Source: JAWLBM01 sp041687675
Lineage (GTDB): Bacteria > Pseudomonadota > Alphaproteobacteria > Rhizobiales > Pleomorphomonadaceae
Direction of reading: 5' to 3'
DNA length: 64,000 nucleotides
Assembly (NCBI GenBank): GCA_041687675.1
Contig: JAWLBM010000012.1
Span: 37,930-101,929, forward strand
Shown: in pieces, positions 7,852 through 15,270 of the stretch
Position numbering within the stretch: position 1 is the first letter of the stretch
Layout of the letters: every line of letters begins with the position of its first letter
Notes under the pieces: model-generated
Told to the model about the DNA's origin: nothing
The model's input: the letters and a program-made list of their open reading frames with translations, nothing else
Database searches by the model: none
Program-made: the position numbers and the translations under genes

Positions 7852-9813
7852 ATGATCAATCTCACCTTCCCCGATGGCTCCGTGCGCGCCTACGACCCCG
7901 GCATCACCGGGCAGGCGGTCGCCGAGGGCATCTCCAGGTCGCTGGCCAAGAAGGCCGTGGCGATGGCCCTCGACGGACAGCTCGCCGACCTCTGCGACCC
8001 GATCAGCGCCGACGCCCGGATCGAGATCGTGACGCGCGACGACCCGCGCGCACTGGAGCTCATCCGCCACGACGCGGCGCATGTGATGGCGGAGGCGGTG
8101 CAGGAGCTGTTCCCGGGCACCCAGGTGACCATCGGCCCGGTGATCGAGAACGGCTTCTACTACGACTTCTTCCGGCCGGAGGGCCCGTTCACCCCCGACG
8201 ACCTGCCGAAGATCGAGGCGAAGATGCGCGAGATCATCGCGCGCGACCGGCCGTTCTCGAAGGAAGTCTGGACCCGCGACGAGGCGAGGGACTTCTTCGC
8301 CACCCGCGGCGAGGGCTTCAAGGTGGAACTGGTCGACGCCATCCCGGAGGGGCAGGACCTCAAGATCTACCGCCAGGGCGAGTGGCTCGACCTCTGCCGC
8401 GGCCCGCACATGACCTCGACCGGCAGGATCGGCCCGGCCTTCAAGCTGCTGAAGGTGGCCGGCGCCTACTGGCGCGGCGATTCCAATCGCGAGATGCTGA
8501 CCCGCATCTACGGCACCGCCTGGGCCAGCCAGCAGGACCTCGACGCCTACCTGCACATGCTCGCCGAGGCCGAGAAGCGCGACCATCGCCGCCTCGGCCG
8601 CGAGATGGACCTCTTCCATTTCCAGGAGGAGGGGCCCGGCGTCGTGTTCTGGCACGGCAAGGGCTGGACCATGTTCCAGGAACTGGTCGCCTACATGCGC
8701 CGGCGGCTGCGCGGCGACTACCAGGAGGTCAACGCCCCGCAGGTGCTCGACAAGAGCCTCTGGGAGACCTCCGGCCACTGGGGCTGGTACCGGGAGAACA
8801 TGTTCGGCGTGAAGTCGGCCGGCGACGAGACCGACGACGAACGTATGTTCGCGCTGAAGCCGATGAACTGCCCGGGGCACGTGCAGATCTTCAAGCACGG
8901 CCTCAGGTCCTACCGGGAACTCCCCCTGAGGCTTGGGGAATTCGGCGTCGTCCATCGCTACGAGCCGTCCGGGGCCATGCACGGTCTCATGCGCGTGCGC
9001 GGCTTCACCCAGGACGACGCGCACATCTTCTGCACCGAGGAGCAGATGGCCGCGGAGTGCCACAAGATCAACGACCTGATCCTGTCGGTCTACGAGGACT
9101 TCGGCTTCGGGGAGGTGACGGTCAAGCTCTCCACCCGCCCGGAGAAGCGCGTCGGCTCCGACGCGGCCTGGGACCGGGCCGAGGAGATCATGACCAAGGT
9201 GCTGGAGGAGATCGCCGAGAACTCCGGCGGGCGGATCAGGACCGACATCAACCCGGGCGAAGGGGCCTTCTACGGGCCGAAGTTCGAGTACACCCTGCGC
9301 GACGCGATCGGCCGCGAGTGGCAGTGCGGCACCACCCAGGTGGACTTCAACCTGCCGGAGCGCTTCGGCGCCTTCTACGTCGACAGGGACGGCGAGAAGA
9401 AGACCCCGGTGATGATCCACCGCGCCATCTGCGGCTCGATGGAACGCTTCCTCGGCATCCTGATCGAGAACTACGCCGGCCACTTCCCGCTCTGGCTGGC
9501 GCCGACCCAGGTGGTGGTGACGACCATCACCTCGGACGCGGACGACTATGCCTCGAACGTCCATGCCCGCCTGATGCGGGCGGACGCGCGGGCGGAGGTG
9601 GACCTCAGGAACGAGAAGATCAACTACAAGGTCCGCGAGCACAGCCTCGCCAAGGTTCCGCTGATCTTCGTCTGCGGCAAGCGCGAGGCCGAGGAGGGCA
9701 CGGTCAACGTCCGCCGCCTCGGCTCCCAGCACCCGACCTCCATGAGCCTCGAGGAGGCCATGGCGATGGTCGAGGCCGAGATGGTGCCGCCGGACGTGCG
9801 CCGGCGGAACTGA
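7852..9813 (+). CDS. thrS: Threonyl-tRNA synthetase
   Basis: ThrS charges tRNA-Thr and edits misacylated Ser-tRNA. The ATG at 7852 is preferred over the TTG two codons earlier because AGGAG then has good spacing; this gives 653 residues. Domains in order are TGS (about 1-60), the editing domain with the HxxxH pair in RHDAAHVMAEA, the class II catalytic core and the anticodon-binding domain from about 545. Zinc ligands of the core are visible in MNCPGHVQIF and in the conserved histidines that follow. Motif 3 is in HRAICGSMERF. The gene is followed by a repeat element and not by another plus-strand gene. Confidence 0.97.
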   Translation: MINLTFPDGSVRAYDPGITGQAVAEGISRSLAKKAVAMALDGQLADLCDPISADARIEIVTRDDPRALELIRHDAAHVMAEAVQELFPGTQVTIGPVIENGFYYDFFRPEGPFTPDDLPKIEAKMREIIARDRPFSKEVWTRDEARDFFATRGEGFKVELVDAIPEGQDLKIYRQGEWLDLCRGPHMTSTGRIGPAFKLLKVAGAYWRGDSNREMLTRIYGTAWASQQDLDAYLHMLAEAEKRDHRRLGREMDLFHFQEEGPGVVFWHGKGWTMFQELVAYMRRRLRGDYQEVNAPQVLDKSLWETSGHWGWYRENMFGVKSAGDETDDERMFALKPMNCPGHVQIFKHGLRSYRELPLRLGEFGVVHRYEPSGAMHGLMRVRGFTQDDAHIFCTEEQMAAECHKINDLILSVYEDFGFGEVTVKLSTRPEKRVGSDAAWDRAEEIMTKVLEEIAENSGGRIRTDINPGEGAFYGPKFEYTLRDAIGREWQCGTTQVDFNLPERFGAFYVDRDGEKKTPVMIHRAICGSMERFLGILIENYAGHFPLWLAPTQVVVTTITSDADDYASNVHARLMRADARAEVDLRNEKINYKVREHSLAKVPLIFVCGKREAEEGTVNVRRLGSQHPTSMSLEEAMAMVEAEMVPPDVRRRN

Positions 9814-9828
9814 GGGCGGCGGAGGCTG

Positions 9829-10106
9829 AGGGCGGGCCCCCCCTCCCCAACCCTCCCCCACGAGGGGGGAGGGAGCGGGCTGGAGCGGGTGGAGGGGCGG
9901 GTGCCCACTCCGCAAGGGGGTGCGTTGGAGCGGAGGGCGGGTGCCCCCTCTGCGATGCTCCCCATGAGGGGGATTAGGTGGGTTGGAGCCGGGTGGAAGG
10001 CGGGTGCCATGGTCCCCGGCCGTCACCGGCCTCCAACTCCGCCGCCCGCTCCAACCGGCCCCCTCCCCCCTTGGGGGGGAGGGTTGGGGAGGGGGCGCCC
10101 CGCCCT
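9829..10106. repeat. Palindromic repeat element (REP doublet-like)
   Basis: Two arms of about 62 bp, at about 9829-9890 and 10042-10106, are near reverse complements of each other. Both contain CCCTCCCCAACCCTCCCCC facing GGGGGAGGG and then GGAGCGGG. Each arm also folds on itself around a short loop (CCCCC-ACG-AGGGGG type). The spacer holds three degenerate copies of a unit starting (C/T)TGGAGC and containing GGGCGGGTGCC. The layout resembles REP doublets (REPIN-like elements) of GC-rich genomes. The whole gap 9814-10159 between thrS and the ZIP gene is taken up by it; no gene is seen there. Confidence 0.8.
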
Positions 10107-10159
10107 CCGCAAGAGAACCGCGGCCGTCCATCCGCCACCCCGGCGAGACCCCGTCGCGC

Positions 10160-10933
10160 TCACCCCAGCGAGACGTCCAGCACCAGCATCGTCACCAGGC
10201 CGATCACAAGGCCGAGGGTGGCGCCGTTCTCGTGGCCGTTGCGGTGCGTCTCGGGGATGATCTCGTGGCTGATCACGTAGAGCATCGCCCCGGCAGCGAA
10301 GGTGAGCGCCCAGGGGAGCAGCACCTCCGAGAGGCTGGCGGCGAAGGCGCCGGCGGTGCCGGCGATCGGCTCGGCGAGGCCGGTAAGGGCGGCGATCAGG
10401 AAGGCCCGCACCGGGCTGTAGCCGATCGAGCGGAGCGCTGCGGCGACGGCGAGGCCCTCGGGGGCGTTCTGCAGGCCGATGCCGATGGCGAGGGAGGCGC
10501 CAGAGGCGATCTCCCCGTCGGCGAAGCCCACCCCGACCGCGAGTCCCTCCGGCAGGTTGTGGATGGTGATCGCCAGCACGAACAGCCAGATCCGCCGGAT
10601 CGACTTCGCCTCCGGGCCCTGCTGGCCCTGGACGAAGTGCTCGTGCGGAACGGTGGCGTTGAGAAGGGCGACGAAGCCCGCGCCGAGGGCGACGCCGGCC
10701 GCGGCGACCAGCGCGGCAAGGACACGGGAGCCGTGCTGCTCCTCGGCGTGCTCGATCCCCGGCAGGATCAGCGAGAAGAAGGAGGCGGCGAGCATGACGC
10801 CGGCGGCGAAGCCCAGGAGGGCGTCCTGGGCACGGACCGAGAGGGTGCGGCCGAAGAGGGCGGGCGCCGCGCCGACCGCCGTCATCGCGCCGGCGGCGCC
10901 GCTGCCGAGGAGACCGAGGAGGACCGGGTTCAT
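10160..10933 (-). CDS. ZIP family divalent metal transporter (GufA-like)
   Basis: This 257-residue protein has about eight membrane helices. The metal-site motifs are IHNLPEGLAVGVGF in helix 4 and QNAPEGLAVA in helix 5, then HEIIPETH in the C-terminal part. These are the ZIP features for zinc or iron uptake. A His/Glu-bearing loop (IEHAEEQHGS) lies between helices 2 and 3. It follows ruvX by 49 bases on the same strand and may be cotranscribed with it. The metal specificity cannot be read from the sequence. Confidence 0.92.
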   Translation of the reverse strand: MNPVLLGLLGSGAAGAMTAVGAAPALFGRTLSVRAQDALLGFAAGVMLAASFFSLILPGIEHAEEQHGSRVLAALVAAAGVALGAGFVALLNATVPHEHFVQGQQGPEAKSIRRIWLFVLAITIHNLPEGLAVGVGFADGEIASGASLAIGIGLQNAPEGLAVAAALRSIGYSPVRAFLIAALTGLAEPIAGTAGAFAASLSEVLLPWALTFAAGAMLYVISHEIIPETHRNGHENGATLGLVIGLVTMLVLDVSLG

Positions 10934-10982
10934 GCGTCTGCCTGGATCGGCCGGCGACCCGGCGCCGACGAAGGTTGCCGCT

Positions 10983-11486
10983 TCATAGACGCCTCGGGTC
11001 GTCGGCCCGTTCCGCGGCGTGGAGGCGGTCGAGGAAGCCCTGCAGGATGAAGCTCGCCGCCATCTTGTCCACCACCTCGTCGCGCCGGCGCCGCGAGGCG
11101 TCCGCCTCGAGCAGGGTGCGGGTGACGGCGGCGGTCGAGAGACGCTCGTCCCAGAAGATGACCGGCAGCGGCGTCAGCGGCCGGAGATTGCGGACGAAGG
11201 CGCGGGTCGACTGCGCGCGCGGCCCCTCGCTGCCGTCCATGTTGATCGGCAGGCCGACCACCAGGCCGCCGGCGTTCTGCCGTGCGGCGAGGGCGATGAG
11301 CGCCTCGGCGTCGGGCGTGAACTTCTTGCGGACGATGGTGGTCAGCGGCGAGGCGATCCGGAGCCCGGCGTCGGAGACGGCTATGCCGATGGTCTTCGTC
11401 CCGAGGTCCAGCCCGAACAGCCGCGCGCCTGGCGGGAGCGCGGCGGCGAAGGCGATCGGGTCGTCCGGCGGGCGGGGCAGGCTCAT
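10983..11486 (-). CDS. ruvX: Putative pre-16S rRNA nuclease / RuvX (YqgF)
   Basis: This 167-residue RNase H-fold protein belongs to the YqgF/RuvX family, which matures the 5' end of 16S rRNA and was formerly called a Holliday junction resolvase. Diagnostic residues are FGLDLGTKTIGIAVSD (first catalytic Asp), VVGLPINMDGSEG, WDERLST (catalytic Glu region) and a terminal DKMAASFILQGFLD. It lies between an unknown gene 31 bases upstream and the ZIP gene 49 bases downstream, all on the minus strand, which suggests a three-gene unit. Confidence 0.94.
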   Translation of the reverse strand: MSLPRPPDDPIAFAAALPPGARLFGLDLGTKTIGIAVSDAGLRIASPLTTIVRKKFTPDAEALIALAARQNAGGLVVGLPINMDGSEGPRAQSTRAFVRNLRPLTPLPVIFWDERLSTAAVTRTLLEADASRRRRDEVVDKMAASFILQGFLDRLHAAERADDPRRL

Positions 11487-11517
11487 GCGGCCGAAATAGC
11501 ACGGCCGCCTGCGGCGG

Positions 11518-11943
11518 TCATCCGCCCTCGGCAGGCGCGCCCGCGGACGCGTCCGACGCGGCCTCGACGACGCGCCGCTCCAGCGCGTCCACCAGCCGGC
11601 CGGCAGCCACCGGGTCGGCCTTCAAGAGCGCCATGAAGGCGTCCTCGGCCTTTTCCTCCAGCACCCGGCTGAAGCGGCCCTTCACCGTCTCCACGCGGGT
11701 CGCGACCGAGCGCAGCCGGTCCACCGCCGGGCCGGGCTCGCCGTCGGCGATCTCGAGCAGCGCCTCGGTGAGGATGCCGATCTGGCGGCCGAAGCTCGCC
11801 ACCTCGCTGACCACCCGCTCCTCGATCGCGCGGTCGCCGGCGAAGGTCATGTGGGTCGGAGCGAGGAACGCCTCCGGGCGGGCGGTCAGGTCGCCCGCGC
11901 GCACCGGCTGGTCCGGGATCCATGGAAATGCGAACGGGAACAT
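11518..11943 (-). CDS. Unknown helical protein, possibly phasin-like
   Basis: The product has 141 residues and no signal peptide. After a hydrophobic, proline-bearing N-terminus it is predicted almost all-helical, with amphipathic segments such as EVASFGRQIGILTEALLEIA and a charged stretch (RVETVKGRFSRVLEEKAEDA). No family was recognised with certainty. The helical layout and the TGC-N3-GCA-rich promoter are both reminiscent of polyhydroxyalkanoate granule proteins, but that is an inference. A GGAGGGG ribosome site precedes the ATG. It heads the unit that contains ruvX and the ZIP gene. Confidence 0.7.
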   Translation of the reverse strand: MFPFAFPWIPDQPVRAGDLTARPEAFLAPTHMTFAGDRAIEERVVSEVASFGRQIGILTEALLEIADGEPGPAVDRLRSVATRVETVKGRFSRVLEEKAEDAFMALLKADPVAAGRLVDALERRVVEAASDASAGAPAEGG

Positions 11944-11961
11944 CGACCCCTCCTCAGGTCA

Positions 11962-12004
11962 TGCTGCACTGCACAATGATAGCACGGCAATGCAACATGG
12001 GCAA
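11962..12004 (-). promoter_or_regulatory. Sigma-70-like promoter with TGC/GCA dyads
   Basis: On the minus strand TTGCCC (11999-12004) and TATCAT (11976-11981) are separated by exactly 17 bases, ahead of the 11518-11943 gene. Overlapping and just downstream of the -10 box are TGC/GCA repeats; on the plus strand TGCACTGCACA begins at 11965. The TGC-N3-GCA core resembles the operator described for the alphaproteobacterial polyhydroxyalkanoate regulator PhaR. The promoter call is from spacing and the operator call is inference. Confidence 0.5.
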
Positions 12005-12096
12005 AGGGGATCGTGATCCGCGCCGCTGGCTCCGCCGCCGACCTGCGCTATTCTCTCCGCTCCCGGCGACGACGTCCCGCACGAGAGGAGACCCGC

Positions 12097-12798
12097 ATGA
12101 AGATCACCTGGCTCGGCCATTCCGCCTTCCGCGTCGAGTTCGGCGACGCCGTCGTGCTGATCGACCCGTTCCTCAACGGCAACCCGAGCTTCAAAAGCAG
12201 CGTCGAGGAGGCGACGAGGGGGACGACGCACATCGTGCTCACCCACGGCCACGGCGACCACCTCGGCGACACCATTCCCGTGGCGAAGGCGACCGGCGCC
12301 AAGGTCGTCGCCAACGCCGACCTCTGCGGCTTCCTCGGCCACCGCGGGGTGACGCGGCTCGACCCGATGAACACCGGCGGCACCACCGACCAGGGCGGCT
12401 TCACGGTGAGCATGGTGCAGGCCCAGCATTCCTCCGCCACCCAGACCGAGGACGGCGTCTCGCACAGCCTCGGCAACCCCAACGGGGTGATCCTGAAGGC
12501 GCCGGGCGAGAAGACGCTTTACCACATGGGCGACACCGACATCTTCGGCGACATGGCGCTGGTCGAGGAGATCCACCGGCCGAAGATCGGCATCGTTCCG
12601 ATCGGCGACCGCTTCACCATGGGCGGGCGCGTGGCGGCGATGGCCTGCCGGCGCTACTTCGAGTTCGACACCATCGTGCCCTGCCACTACGCCACCTTCG
12701 GCCTCCTCGACCAGACCGCCGACACCTTTCTCGCCTCGATGGGCGAGGAGGCCGGAAAGGTGGTCGTGCCGCGGGTCGGCGAGCCGTTCAGGGCGTGA
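12097..12798 (+). CDS. UPF0173-type metal-dependent hydrolase
   Basis: This 233-residue protein is a metallo-beta-lactamase-fold hydrolase. It begins MKITWLGHSAFRVE and carries the metal motif THGHGDHLGD, further ligands in MVQAQHSS and HMGDTDIFGD, and a final histidine in VPCHYATF. These are the marks of the UPF0173/YtkL group, whose substrate is unsettled. A GAGAGGAG site precedes the ATG at 12097. It is divergent from the ruvX unit and lies upstream of gatC. Confidence 0.9.
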   Translation: MKITWLGHSAFRVEFGDAVVLIDPFLNGNPSFKSSVEEATRGTTHIVLTHGHGDHLGDTIPVAKATGAKVVANADLCGFLGHRGVTRLDPMNTGGTTDQGGFTVSMVQAQHSSATQTEDGVSHSLGNPNGVILKAPGEKTLYHMGDTDIFGDMALVEEIHRPKIGIVPIGDRFTMGGRVAAMACRRYFEFDTIVPCHYATFGLLDQTADTFLASMGEEAGKVVVPRVGEPFRA

Positions 12799-12921
12799 CG
12801 GGGCCGGGCGGATCGCGCGGCGTTCCGCCCGAAACCGGCGGTTGGCGCGGCGGCGCGATCCCTGCTATAGCGAGGCCCGGCAGGTCCGCAATCCATCAGA
12901 CCACGCGAAGGTGACCCAGAC

Positions 12922-13209
12922 ATGTCCGTCGACACGGCCACAGTGCGGCGCGTCGCCCGTCTCGCCCGGATCAAGGTGAGCGAGGACGAGGCCGGGCGCA
13001 TGACCGGCGAGCTCAATTCGATCCTCGGCTTCGTCGAGCAACTGAACGAGGTCGATGTCGAAGGCGTCGAGCCGATGACCGCCGTCGTCGCCATGGCCCT
13101 GAAGCAGCGCGACGACGTGGTGACCGACGGCGGCGACCCCGCCCGCGTCACCTCCAACGCGCCCGTCGCCGACGACGACTTCTTCATGGTGCCCAAGGTG
13201 GTGGAGTGA
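12922..13209 (+). CDS. gatC: Glu-tRNA(Gln)/Asp-tRNA(Asn) amidotransferase subunit C
   Basis: GatC is the 95-residue linker subunit that stabilises GatA and GatB of the tRNA-dependent amidotransferase. The sequence shows the usual pattern: VRRVARLARIKVSEDEA at the start, then LNSILGFVEQLNEVDVEGVE, and a C-terminal DDDFFMVPKVVE. It is the first gene of a gatC-gatA-(hicBA)-gatB block. The gap to gatA is 75 bases. Confidence 0.96.
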   Translation: MSVDTATVRRVARLARIKVSEDEAGRMTGELNSILGFVEQLNEVDVEGVEPMTAVVAMALKQRDDVVTDGGDPARVTSNAPVADDDFFMVPKVVE

Positions 13210-13284
13210 GCGGCGCCCAGCCGCCCGCCGCCGTCCGTTGACAGACCCGCGCGCCCGACCGGCGCCGCATCCGGGAAACCTCTC

Positions 13285-14760
13285 GTGACCGATCTCACGT
13301 CCCTCGACCTCGCCGAGGCCCGCGACGGCCTCAGGAAGCGCGAGTTCACCGCCGTCGAACTCGCCGACGCCTATCTCGCCGCCATGGAGGCGGCCCGGGT
13401 CCTCAACGCCTACGTCCACGAGACGCCGGAGACGGCGCGGGCGATGGCCGCCGCCGCCGATGCCCGCCTCGCCGCCGGCGACGCCCGGCCGCTCGAGGGC
13501 ATCCCCCTCGGCATCAAGGACCTCTACGCCACCGAGGGAGTCCACACCCAGGCCTGCAGCCGCATCCTCGAGGGCTTCCGCCCGACCTACGAGAGCACCG
13601 TGACCGCCAACCTGTGGGCGGACGGCGCGGTCATGCTGGGCAAGCTCAACATGGACGAGTTCGCCATGGGCTCGTCCAACGAGAACACCTGCTACGGCCC
13701 GGTGACCAACCCCTGGCGCCGCGAGGGATCGAACGCGCAGCTGGTGCCCGGCGGCTCCTCCGGCGGCTCGGCCGCGGCGGTCGCGGCCCGGCTCTGCCTC
13801 GGCGCCACGGCCACCGACACCGGCGGCTCGATCCGCCAGCCGGCGGCCTTCACCGGCACCGTCGGGATCAAGCCGACCTACGGGCGCTGCTCGCGCTGGG
13901 GCATCGTCGCCTTCGCCTCCTCGCTCGACCAGGCCGGCCCGATCGCCCGCACGGTGCGCGACTCGGCGATCCTCCTGAGGTCCATGGCCTCGGTGGATCC
14001 GAAGGACACCACCTCCGCCGACGTGGAGGTGCCCGACTACGAGGCGGCCGTCGGCCGCTCGGTGAAGGGGCTGAGGATCGGCATCCCGCGCGAGTACCGC
14101 ATGGACGGCATGCCGGCGGAGATCGACGCGCTGTGGCAGCGCGGCATCGACATCCTCAAGGAGGCCGGCGCCGAGATCGTCGACATCTCGCTGCCGCATA
14201 CCAAGTACGCGCTGCCGGCCTACTACATTGTCGCGCCGGCGGAGGCCTCCTCCAACCTCGCCCGCTACGACGGCGTGCGCTACGGCCTGCGCGTCAACGG
14301 CGACGACATTCTCGACATGTACGAGAAGACCCGCGCGGCGGGCTTCGGCGCCGAGGTGAAGCGGCGCATCCTGATCGGCACCTACGTGCTGTCGGCGGGC
14401 TACTACGACGCCTACTACCTGCGCGCCCAGAAGGTCCGCACCCTGATCAAGCGCGACTTCGAGACCGTCTACGCGGACGGCGTCGATGCGATCCTGACGC
14501 CGGCGACCCCCTCGGCCGCCTTCGCCATCGGCGAAAAGGCGGGGGCGGACCCGGTGGAGATGTACCTCAACGACATCTTCACCGTGACGGTCAACATGGC
14601 CGGCCTGCCCGGCATCGCCGTGCCCGCGGGCCTCGGCGCGGAGGGCCTGCCGCTCGGCCTGCAGCTGATCGGCCGCCCCTTCGACGAGGCGACGCTGTTC
14701 GCGCTCGGCGAGGTGATCGAGAAGGCCTCCGGGCGCTTCGCCCCGGAGCGGTGGTGGTAG
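13285..14760 (+). CDS. gatA: Glu-tRNA(Gln)/Asp-tRNA(Asn) amidotransferase subunit A
   Basis: GatA releases ammonia from glutamine for transamidation of mischarged tRNA. It starts with GTG at 13285 and has 491 residues, normal for the family. The amidase Ser-cisSer-Lys triad is complete: K78 in GIKDLYAT, S158 in PGGSSGGS and S182 in TDTGGSIRQ. It lies between gatC and a small HicB-like gene; gatB follows only after that inserted pair. The C-terminal region GLPGIAVPAGLGAEGLPLG is typical. No defect is seen. Confidence 0.97.
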   Translation: MTDLTSLDLAEARDGLRKREFTAVELADAYLAAMEAARVLNAYVHETPETARAMAAAADARLAAGDARPLEGIPLGIKDLYATEGVHTQACSRILEGFRPTYESTVTANLWADGAVMLGKLNMDEFAMGSSNENTCYGPVTNPWRREGSNAQLVPGGSSGGSAAAVAARLCLGATATDTGGSIRQPAAFTGTVGIKPTYGRCSRWGIVAFASSLDQAGPIARTVRDSAILLRSMASVDPKDTTSADVEVPDYEAAVGRSVKGLRIGIPREYRMDGMPAEIDALWQRGIDILKEAGAEIVDISLPHTKYALPAYYIVAPAEASSNLARYDGVRYGLRVNGDDILDMYEKTRAAGFGAEVKRRILIGTYVLSAGYYDAYYLRAQKVRTLIKRDFETVYADGVDAILTPATPSAAFAIGEKAGADPVEMYLNDIFTVTVNMAGLPGIAVPAGLGAEGLPLGLQLIGRPFDEATLFALGEVIEKASGRFAPERWW

Positions 14761-14819
14761 CCGTTGCATTCCGCGGCGGAGGCGAGAACACTGCGGTGAG
14801 GACCCTTGGAGCATCGAGC

Positions 14820-15053
14820 ATGCGCCCGACCATCTTCGTGATCACCGCCGCCTGGGACGAGGAGGCCTCCGTGTGGACCGGCCGCTGCGACGACATCCCG
14901 GCCGCCGCCAGCGCCCCGACCCTGGACGATCTCCTCGAGCGGATCCGGGCGATGGCGCTGGACGTGCTGCCGGACAATCATCCGGGCACGGACCCGGGTA
15001 GCGTCTATCTGCAGCTGCATGCACTCAAGGGCGCGATGCCGGACGCGGCCTGA
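14820..15053 (+). CDS. HicB-like antitoxin (DUF1902 type)
   Basis: This 77-residue protein has the HicB/DUF1902 pattern: a beta strand (TIFVITAAWDEEASVWTGR), then DDIPAAASAPTLDDLLERI and a helix, ending in short strands. Proteins of this type are partial RNase H-fold antitoxins that bind a HicA toxin. It lacks the C-terminal DNA-binding domain seen in many HicB proteins, so autoregulation may depend on the complex or on another factor. The presumed toxin gene starts 4 bases after its stop codon. The ATG at 14820 was chosen from domain fit. Confidence 0.78.
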   Translation: MRPTIFVITAAWDEEASVWTGRCDDIPAAASAPTLDDLLERIRAMALDVLPDNHPGTDPGSVYLQLHALKGAMPDAA

Positions 15054-15057
15054 CAGG

Positions 15058-15255
15058 ATGGCGCCGCAATACGATCGCCGGCCGCGCGAGCTGCTCGTCA
15101 GTGCCGGCTGCCGGAAGGTGCGGCAGGGAAAGGGAAGTCATGAGATCTGGTGGAGCCCGATCAATGCGATCACCTTCCCGGTCCCGTTCGGCATCCCCAG
15201 CCGGCACACGGCCAACGCGATCCTGAAGCAGGCTGGCCTGCCGAAGTCTTTCTGA
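15058..15255 (+). CDS. hicA: HicA-like mRNA interferase toxin
   Basis: This 65-residue basic protein matches the HicA double-stranded-RNA-binding fold. It has RRPRELLVSAGCRKVRQGKG, then SHEIWW with the catalytic-type His28, then TFPVPFGIPSRHTANAILKQ. HicA toxins cleave mRNA, and here the antitoxin gene is upstream, the reverse of the commonest order. An AGGATG start lies 4 bases after the HicB-like stop, and gatB begins 15 bases after this gene. The pair is therefore likely to be cotranscribed with the essential gatCAB genes. Confidence 0.8.
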   Translation: MAPQYDRRPRELLVSAGCRKVRQGKGSHEIWWSPINAITFPVPFGIPSRHTANAILKQAGLPKSF

Positions 15256-15270
15256 ACGGGAACACACGAG

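Noticed and set aside
9841..9880. Repeated CCCTCCCC blocks considered as a CRISPR array or G-quadruplex cluster
   Set aside because: There are no regular spacers or cas genes, and the blocks belong to one large inverted repeat. G-quadruplex formation is possible but not specific.
7558..10131. Open frame of 857 codons on the minus strand
   Set aside because: It is antisense to thrS and the repeat element and carries no recognisable motif; thrS is unambiguous.
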